Of a stretch of DNA of 5,655 nt, positions 1-4,282 are shown piece after piece (position 1 is the first letter of the stretch; each line of letters begins with the position of its first letter). This DNA comes from an uncultured Bacillota bacterium (lineage in GTDB: Bacteria; Bacillota; UBA994; UBA5500), in NCBI GenBank assembly GCA_937874815.1, contig CALNBW010000427.1, positions 1-5,655 of the forward strand, given 5' to 3'. A program made the translations under genes and the position numbers. The notes under the pieces were generated by a model. That model ran no database searches. It was not told where the DNA came from and worked only from the letters and a program-made list of their open reading frames with translations.

Positions 1-1
1 C

Positions 2-415
2 CACTTCTACGATGAAAACAAGCAGTTGCTAAGATCCTTTCCCCCGATGGAGCTTTTCGATGTGAACATTCAGGACATCCAGCCCTCGCAGTTCTATGTG
101 GATGAGGATAAGGTAGAAGCTGTTGCCGGTTTTATCAGGAGTGAAGCAGATATCTTTATCCCGGTTGCCCGCATTGGGGATTACCTGGTGTCTTGCGATG
201 GTCACACTCGCCTGTTCTACGCGACCACGCAGGGGTACACGAAGGTCAGGGCGTTTTTCGCGGACCCCGGTGACTACCTCGCTGCCTTCGCGGAAGAGGC
301 CAGGAAAAGAAACGTCTACTCTCCCTATGACTTAGAACTAATATCCCATGCCGAGTATAAGAAGAAATGGCATGATTTCTGTGATGACTTTTTCCGCGAG
401 CGGGCACAAGAGTAA
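2..415 (+). CDS. ParB/Srx-like DGHTR-motif protein, 5'-truncated by window edge
   Basis: The reading frame is open from the left edge, so the gene probably begins outside the window; 137 codons are visible before TAA. A TTG at 26 and an ATG at 47 are in frame, but neither has a clear Shine-Dalgarno site. The visible protein has a segment like the ParB/sulfiredoxin N-terminal fold: a 'DIQPSQFYVDEDKV' stretch, then 'IPVARIGDYLVSCDGHTR', with DGHTR encoded at 197-211. In ParB-like proteins the equivalent region binds or hydrolyses nucleotide. The C-terminal half is charged and aromatic, ending in 'EYKKKWHDFCDDFF'. It resembles small Clostridia proteins with a DGHTRAF-like motif, sometimes databased as 'histone acetyltransferase', a label the sequence does not support. 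There is no signal peptide or membrane segment in the visible part, so it is probably cytoplasmic. No DNA-binding helix-turn-helix is visible, so a role in chromosome segregation is unlikely. Function unknown; family assignment is from memory of motifs. Confidence 0.75.
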   Translation, partial: HFYDENKQLLRSFPPMELFDVNIQDIQPSQFYVDEDKVEAVAGFIRSEADIFIPVARIGDYLVSCDGHTRLFYATTQGYTKVRAFFADPGDYLAAFAEEARKRNVYSPYDLELISHAEYKKKWHDFCDDFFRERAQE

Positions 416-418
416 TAT

Positions 419-449
419 TTGTCATATTCCGTGCATAATGTGATATAAT
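419..449 (+). promoter_or_regulatory. Sigma-A-type promoter for the T-box/ileS transcript
   Basis: TTGTCA at 419-424 matches five of six positions of the -35 consensus. TATAAT at 444-449 is a perfect -10 and is preceded by TG one base away (441-442), giving an extended -10. The spacer is 19 bases, longer than the usual 17, which the extended -10 could offset. The predicted start is near 455-458, about 30 bases before Stem I of the leader. The -35 starts four bases after the upstream stop codon. No terminator separates the two genes, so readthrough from upstream may add to transcription. Confidence 0.65.
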
Positions 450-569
450 ACGAGGAAACTGTCAGTGTGGCAGGCAATAATAAAAAGCGATGACTGGGAG
501 AGTAGCTATAAGAGTGGCCGCAGAGAGTCGGGGAAAGGTGCGAGCCCGATGGCTAACCGCTTAGTGAAG

Positions 570-572
570 ATC
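570..572 (+). promoter_or_regulatory. T-box specifier codon AUC (isoleucine)
   Basis: ATC follows the GAA of the specifier-loop S-turn by one base, and a purine (A573) comes directly after it. This is the usual geometry of T-box specifier loops. AUC pairs with the GAU anticodon of tRNA-Ile, which matches the identity of the gene downstream. Confidence 0.88.
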
Positions 573-683
573 ACCCACGAGTTGCCCTGGGGAAAGCCAA
601 TGGTTAGTACCCGGTGGTCGGTTGCGCCCGTTATGCGTGTACGGCTAAAGCCGTCTAAAGGCCTATTTAAATTTAGGCGAATT

Positions 684-716
684 AGGGTGGTACCACGAGA
701 TTAATCTCTCGTCCCT
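684..716 (+). promoter_or_regulatory. T-box antiterminator with UGGU acceptor-end binding bulge
   Basis: The conserved T-box reads AGGGTGGTACCACGAG from 684. The antiterminator folds as helix A1 (AGGG 684-687 with CCCT 713-716), a seven-base bulge (TGGTACC, 688-694), and helix A2 (695-700 with 707-712) closed by a six-base loop. The first four bulge bases, UGGU, complement the ACCA 3' end of an uncharged tRNA. The variable U fits the A discriminator base of tRNA-Ile. The canonical T-box has GCG after ACC, where this one has ACG; the compensating pairing in A2 is intact. Confidence 0.93.
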
Positions 717-742
717 GTCGGGGACGAGAGATTTCTATTTTT
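703..742 (+). terminator. Intrinsic terminator of the ileS T-box
   Basis: A perfect 13-bp stem pairs 703-715 with 721-733 around the five-base loop TGTCG and is followed by a T-rich run (TTTCTATTTTT). The 5' arm contains the 3' strands of antiterminator helices A1 and A2 (707-716), so the two structures exclude each other. Charged tRNA-Ile leaves the terminator free to form and stops transcription 15-20 bases before the ileS start. Confidence 0.94.
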
Positions 743-745
743 ACT

Positions 746-756
746 AAGGAAGGTGA
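746..756 (+). promoter_or_regulatory. ileS ribosome binding site
   Basis: AAGGAAGGTGA is close to the complement of the 16S rRNA tail (AAGGAGGTGA). It sits just after the terminator T-run, outside the hairpin, so it is free in both leader conformations; control is therefore at transcription rather than translation. Two tandem ATG codons follow at 760 and 763. The GG at 752-753 is six bases from the first and nine from the second, so both are usable. Confidence 0.8.
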
Positions 757-759
757 GTC

Positions 760-3558
760 ATGATGGTCGATTACGGTAAAACGCTAAATTTACCCCAAAC
801 TAGTTTCCCTATGCGGGCTAATTTGCCGACCAAAGAGGTAGAAATCCAGAACAAATGGGATGAGATGGATATCTACCACGTAGTGCAAGAGGCCCGGGCT
901 GGTGCCCCCAAGTATATTTTGCATGATGGGCCGCCCTATGCTAATGGCGCTATTCACATTGGTACAGCCATGAACAAGATCCTGAAAGACATCGTCGTCA
1001 AGTTCAAAACGATGCAAGGTTTTGATGCCCCTTATATCCCCGGCTGGGATACCCATGGTCTGCCCATTGAGCACGCCATTGCCAAGAAACTAGGGCCCAA
1101 GCGTCATGAGATTTCTGCGGTCGAATTAAGAGACATGTGCGCTGCTTCAGCAATGGAGTGGCTCGACGTACAGCGCACTGCCTTTAAACGTCTAGGCGTG
1201 CGCGGTGACTGGGAGCACCCCTATATCACGCTGTTGCCCGAATATGAGGCTAAGCAACTTGACGTTTTCGGTGCCATGGTTGAGCAGGGGCTTGTCTATA
1301 AGGGGTTGCGTCCAGTTCATTGGTGCCCCACCTGTGAAACAGCCTTAGCTGAAGCAGAGATTGAGTATCACGATAAACACTCCGATTCTATCTATGTGCG
1401 CTTTGCGTTAGTCGACGATCCCAATCAGGTTTTTGCGGGTCTGGATAAACCCATCTACTTCGTTATCTGGACAACGACCCCTTGGACCTTGCCTGCTAAC
1501 GTGGCCATCGCTCTCCACGCTGAACTAGAGTATGTCTTGGTCGATGCGGGTGATTGCCTCTTGGTGATGGCTAAAGAATTGGCCGAAGACGTCTGCCAGA
1601 CGCTGGGCATTGCTGATGTGGAGCTGGGTGCCACTTTTGCCGGCCGTGAACTCGAAGGCATGGTCTGCCAGCATCCCTTCTTGGACCGTCGTTCTCTAGT
1701 TATTCTCGGGGAGCATGTTACCTTAGATGCCGGCACTGGCTGCGTGCATACTGCTCCTGGGCACGGCCAGGAAGACTTCGAAGTAGGTATACACTACAAC
1801 CTGCCCGTAATTAACCCAGTTAATAATTCCGGAGTTTTCACTGCTGAAGCCGGCCAGTTTGCTGGGATGTACTATGAAAAAGCTAACCAGCCCATCATTG
1901 CTGAACTGGCGGAGCGCGGGGCATTGCTCAATGCTAACCAAATCGCTCACCAGTTCCCTCATTGCTGGCGCTGCAAGAAGCCGGTAATGTTCCGTACCAC
2001 CGAGCAATGGTTCGTTTCAGTCGACAGCATCCGTGAGCAGGCCTTAAACGAGATTGAAAAAGTTGATTGGGTGCCTAAGTGGGGCGAGGACCGCATTGCC
2101 AATATGGTGCGCGATCGGGGCGACTGGTGTATCTCGCGCCAGCGAGTCTGGGGCGTTCCTATTCCTGTATTCTACTGCAAGAACTGTGGTAAGGAGCTCA
2201 TCAACCGCGAGACAATCAAGCTAGTGCAAAATCTGTTCGCTAAAGCTGGCTCCAATGCTTGGTATACTACCGATGCAGCAGATATCTTACCGGCCGGCAC
2301 TACCTGTGCTGAATGTGGCCATACCGAGTTTGTCAAAGAAAAAGACATCATGGACGTTTGGTTCGACTCCGGTTCCAGCCATGTGTCTGTGCTAGAAAAC
2401 CGCGATGAGCTAAGCAGGCCCGCCGACCTCTATCTAGAAGGCAGCGATCAACATCGCGGTTGGTTCCAGTCCTCCCTCTGGACTGGGGTGGCCGCTCGCG
2501 GCAGCGCGCCTTACAAATCGGTTGTCACTCACGGCTTTGTGCTCGATAGCGAGGGCCGCAAGATGTCTAAGTCACTCGGCAACGTTATTGACCCGGCCGA
2601 TGTTTGCAGGCAATTTGGGGCGGATATTCTGCGCCTATGGGTGGCATCAACTGACTTCAAGAATGACGTCCGTATTTCTGATGAGCTGCTCAAGCAGATG
2701 TCGGAAGTCTACCGGAAGATTCGTAATACGGCCCGGTACATGATTTCTAACCTTTTTGATTTTGACCCGGCTACCGACCAGGTGCCCTATAGCGAGCTGA
2801 CTGAGCTAGATCGCTGGGCCCTGATGCGTCTGGCGCGTCTCACCGAGCGCGTTACGGAGGCCTACGATGATTTTGATCTGCACGTGTTCTACCACGCAGT
2901 GCATAATTTCTGTGCGGTAGACATGAGCGCGTTCTACCTAGACGTGATCAAAGATCGTATTTACGCTTCCTTACCTGCTAGCAAGGCCCGTCGGGCAGCA
3001 CAGACAGTGCTTTGGGAAGCGCTGAATACCTTGGTGCGGCTCATTGCCCCGGTCCTGACGCATACGGCGGAAGAGATCTGGCAGGCCATGCCGGGCGAGG
3101 CACCGACGGTTACAGTACAGCTAGCTGACTGGCCCAAGGCAAAGCCTGAGTACCTCGACTCCGAGCTTGAAGCCCGCTGGGATAAGATCCTCACAGTGCG
3201 GGATGAAGTGGCCAAAGTGCTAGAGCAAGCGCGGCGCGAGAAGCTGATTCGCAGCTCCCTCGATGCCCGCGTGGAGCTGTATCCTTCTGCTGAATGGCGC
3301 GGCTTTGTTAACGATTTGGCCAAGGAGTGGCCGATGCTGCTCATTGTGTCGCAGGTAGAGGTGGTAGCTGGTGCCGCCGAACCTGCTGCTGATGCAGTTG
3401 CCTTAGAGGAACTACCTGGTTTCAAGGCCCGGGTTAGCCCAGCCGCCGGCGAGAAATGTGAGCGCTGTTGGAACTACAGCGAGGCTGCAGCCCATGATGC
3501 TGAGGACCACGCAATCTGTCCCCGTTGTGCTCAGGTTCTAGCAGAACAGGGAGAATAG
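760..3558 (+). CDS. ileS: Isoleucyl-tRNA synthetase (IleRS), bacterial type 1
   Basis: This cytoplasmic class Ia enzyme (EC 6.1.1.5) attaches isoleucine to tRNA-Ile and edits mischarged valine. It is full length at 932 aa, close to the E. coli enzyme (about 938). In order: the catalytic start 'HDGPPYANGAIHIGT' (about 55-69), with HIGT instead of HIGH at 66-69; 'GWDTHGLPIE' (95-104); the CP1 editing domain with 'WTTTPWTLPAN' (237-247) and 'HTAPGHGQEDF' (330-340), whose His330 and Asp339 align with E. coli His333 and the valine-binding Asp342; 'DVWFDSGSS' (532-540); 'KMSKS' (601-605); an anticodon-binding helical domain (about 680-840); and a C-terminal zinc finger with Cys900, Cys903, Cys920 and Cys923. 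Extra CxxC pairs at 189/192, 402/405, 473/476 and 516/519 suggest further zinc sites (inference). The C-terminal finger marks the type 1 form; mupirocin-resistant type 2 enzymes lack it. Expression is governed by the T-box upstream. ATG 760 is chosen, though ATG 763 is equally possible. Confidence 0.99.
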   Translation: MMVDYGKTLNLPQTSFPMRANLPTKEVEIQNKWDEMDIYHVVQEARAGAPKYILHDGPPYANGAIHIGTAMNKILKDIVVKFKTMQGFDAPYIPGWDTHGLPIEHAIAKKLGPKRHEISAVELRDMCAASAMEWLDVQRTAFKRLGVRGDWEHPYITLLPEYEAKQLDVFGAMVEQGLVYKGLRPVHWCPTCETALAEAEIEYHDKHSDSIYVRFALVDDPNQVFAGLDKPIYFVIWTTTPWTLPANVAIALHAELEYVLVDAGDCLLVMAKELAEDVCQTLGIADVELGATFAGRELEGMVCQHPFLDRRSLVILGEHVTLDAGTGCVHTAPGHGQEDFEVGIHYNLPVINPVNNSGVFTAEAGQFAGMYYEKANQPIIAELAERGALLNANQIAHQFPHCWRCKKPVMFRTTEQWFVSVDSIREQALNEIEKVDWVPKWGEDRIANMVRDRGDWCISRQRVWGVPIPVFYCKNCGKELINRETIKLVQNLFAKAGSNAWYTTDAADILPAGTTCAECGHTEFVKEKDIMDVWFDSGSSHVSVLENRDELSRPADLYLEGSDQHRGWFQSSLWTGVAARGSAPYKSVVTHGFVLDSEGRKMSKSLGNVIDPADVCRQFGADILRLWVASTDFKNDVRISDELLKQMSEVYRKIRNTARYMISNLFDFDPATDQVPYSELTELDRWALMRLARLTERVTEAYDDFDLHVFYHAVHNFCAVDMSAFYLDVIKDRIYASLPASKARRAAQTVLWEALNTLVRLIAPVLTHTAEEIWQAMPGEAPTVTVQLADWPKAKPEYLDSELEARWDKILTVRDEVAKVLEQARREKLIRSSLDARVELYPSAEWRGFVNDLAKEWPMLLIVSQVEVVAGAAEPAADAVALEELPGFKARVSPAAGEKCERCWNYSEAAAHDAEDHAICPRCAQVLAEQGE

Positions 3559-3575
3559 GGAGCAGGACTGAGAGG

Positions 3576-3643
3576 CTGTCGCAAAGGGGAACTTTGTTGG
3601 CCAGCGTGCGTCTGACCCCATGTCGTGATGCGACAGAAAGGGG
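3576..3643 (+). other. Intergenic segment with two mutually exclusive RNA folds near a ribosome binding site
   Basis: Fold A pairs 3576-3583 (CTGTCGCA) perfectly with 3629-3636 (TGCGACAG), with an inner GGGG (3586-3589) to CCCC (3616-3619) helix; this leaves the AAAGGGGAA ribosome binding site single-stranded. Fold B pairs 3621-3625 (TGTCG) with 3631-3635 (CGACA) and can extend CCCC 3616-3619 to GGGG 3640-3643, covering the core of that site. Both use 3629-3636 and the same CCCC, so they cannot coexist. AAAGGGGAA occurs twice (3583-3591 and 3637-3645), which creates the choice. No T-run follows, so this is not an ordinary terminator. The complementarity is directly visible; a switch role is inference, and chance pairing is possible in a segment this short. 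Confidence 0.35.
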
Positions 3644-3650
3644 AAGACAG

Positions 3651-4184
3651 ATGAAGAAAATCATGATTTTGTTCGTAGCAATGGCTCTGGTGCTCGGGGT
3701 TACTGGCTGTACTAAGCCAGTAAATGTGCCTCTCGCCGATGTTCTGACAGAGGTAAAAGAGGCAATTAAGGCAGATTGCTTAGCCAGTGGCAATTTCACT
3801 GAGGAAGATATGGCAGAGGGCCTGCCTGGCTTGATGGAAGGCAACATGCTTGAGGATGACCTCAGCCTATTTGTTACCGACCCGGAGCTTTTTAAGCAAG
3901 AACTGATTAGTGAGGGGTACATCTTGGCTCCCATGTTTAACGTCATGTCTGACGAAGTGATCTTGCTTAAAGCTAAGGATAAGGGTGCCGTGAAGGAACT
4001 GCAGGCAGCCTTAGAGCAAGAGCAGGAAAACAGGCTTAAACAATGGGAAACCTATCTTCCCAAGCAGTACGAGAAGGTAAAGGACACGATTATCAAGGTG
4101 CAGGGGCAGTACTTGCTTTATGCAACTTGGGAAGACCCCACAATTATTGAGGCAGCTTTTGATAAAGCCCTGAGCGGAAAATAA
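3651..4184 (+). CDS. DUF4358-like membrane lipoprotein
   Basis: The 177-aa product begins with a lipoprotein signal peptide: a positive start (MKK), a hydrophobic core (residues 4-18) and a lipobox V17-T-G-C20, followed by Thr. It should be lipidated on Cys20 and anchored on the outer face of the cytoplasmic membrane. The mature part is acidic and mostly helical. 'GYILAPMFNVMSDEVILLKAKD' (89-110), 'QWETYLPKQYEKVKD' (131-145) and 'IKVQGQYLLYA' (148-158) fit the DUF4358 family as I remember it; its function is unknown. A ribosome binding site (AAAGGGGAA, 3637-3645) lies five bases before ATG 3651. An upstream in-frame start overlapping ileS was rejected because it would bury the signal peptide. 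It begins 92 bases after ileS, with no strong terminator between. Downstream is an MBOAT acyltransferase gene; DUF4358 genes are, to my recollection, often found beside MBOAT and DHHW-type genes in Clostridia. This suggests a part in envelope polymer acylation, unproven. Confidence 0.88.
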   Translation: MKKIMILFVAMALVLGVTGCTKPVNVPLADVLTEVKEAIKADCLASGNFTEEDMAEGLPGLMEGNMLEDDLSLFVTDPELFKQELISEGYILAPMFNVMSDEVILLKAKDKGAVKELQAALEQEQENRLKQWETYLPKQYEKVKDTIIKVQGQYLLYATWEDPTIIEAAFDKALSGK

Positions 4185-4198
4185 AGAGCCGCAGTAAC

Positions 4199-4212
4199 TT
4201 GCACTAGTGTAA
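4199..4212. repeat. Near-perfect 14-base palindrome, possible operator
   Basis: The sequence TTGCACTAGTGTAA has a perfect eight-base core palindrome (CACTAGTG, 4202-4209) and matching outer TT/AA arms; only the 4201/4210 pair breaks symmetry. It lies 14 bases after the lipoprotein stop and just before the long hairpin. The dyad could be a repressor operator, but no recognisable promoter is nearby and it matches no operator I can name. Low confidence in function. Confidence 0.3.
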
Positions 4213-4213
4213 A

Positions 4214-4257
4214 AAGGGGTGCGACTCTGGCAGTTTGCTGCCGGAGCCGCACCTTTC
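4214..4257. terminator. Long GC-rich hairpin between lipoprotein and MBOAT genes
   Basis: A 16-position stem pairs 4218-4233 with 4238-4253 around the loop TTTG, broken only by one A-C mismatch (4224/4247) and one G-U wobble (4228/4243). G-U and A-T pairs can extend it to 4215/4256. On the + strand the tail is only TTTCGTCTG, a weak T-run. On the minus strand the hairpin is followed by TTTTT (complement of 4211-4215), a better intrinsic terminator. It may terminate minus-strand transcripts, or act as a partial terminator or mRNA-stabilising element between two co-directional genes. The hairpin itself is clear; direction and role are uncertain. Confidence 0.65.
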
Positions 4258-4269
4258 GTCTGCTGGGCT

Positions 4270-4276
4270 AGGAGGT
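4270..4276 (+). promoter_or_regulatory. MBOAT gene ribosome binding site
   Basis: AGGAGGT is a near-ideal Shine-Dalgarno site, six bases before ATG 4283. A second ATG at 4279, only two bases away and in another frame, is too close to the site to be used. This fixes the start at 4283. Confidence 0.85.
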
Positions 4277-4282
4277 CAATGC

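Larger units (their letters stand above)
487..742 (+). promoter_or_regulatory. T-box riboswitch (tRNA-Ile-sensing leader of ileS)
   Basis: This cis-acting leader binds tRNA-Ile and lets transcription continue into ileS when the tRNA is uncharged. Stem I can be traced. Its base pairs 487-490 with 582-585, followed by K-turn-like GA-rich sequence. A helix pairs 495-498 with 574-577. The specifier loop has AGTA (501-504) opposite GAA (566-568), then one base and the codon ATC. Above it 515-519 pairs with 551-555. An AG-rich bulge (521-527) and a distal helix, 528-532 with 545-549, cap the stem around a GGTG-containing loop. Downstream are a small hairpin (641-645 with 650-654) and another (661-665 with 674-678), one of which is probably Stem III. 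The leader ends in the T-box bulge and a terminator. The Stem II and IIA/B pseudoknot region (about 586-640) was not resolved by eye. Confidence 0.95.

Noticed and set aside
465..704. A 79-codon + strand open frame inside the ileS leader
   Set aside because: It overlies the conserved T-box structure from Stem I to the antiterminator. Its composition follows the RNA structure and it has no convincing ribosome binding site.
790..2007. Minus-strand open frames within ileS (790-1074, 1455-1736, 1723-2007)
   Set aside because: They are antisense to conserved IleRS motifs and show no family signature.
3525..3650. An in-frame upstream start that would lengthen the lipoprotein by 42 residues
   Set aside because: It would overlap the end of ileS and bury the signal peptide and lipobox. 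ATG 3651 has a well-placed ribosome binding site.
2961..3946. Two minus-strand open frames (2961-3425 and 3434-3946)
   Set aside because: They lie opposite the ileS end and the lipoprotein gene, with serine- and arginine-rich composition typical of antisense shadows, and show no domain I recognise.
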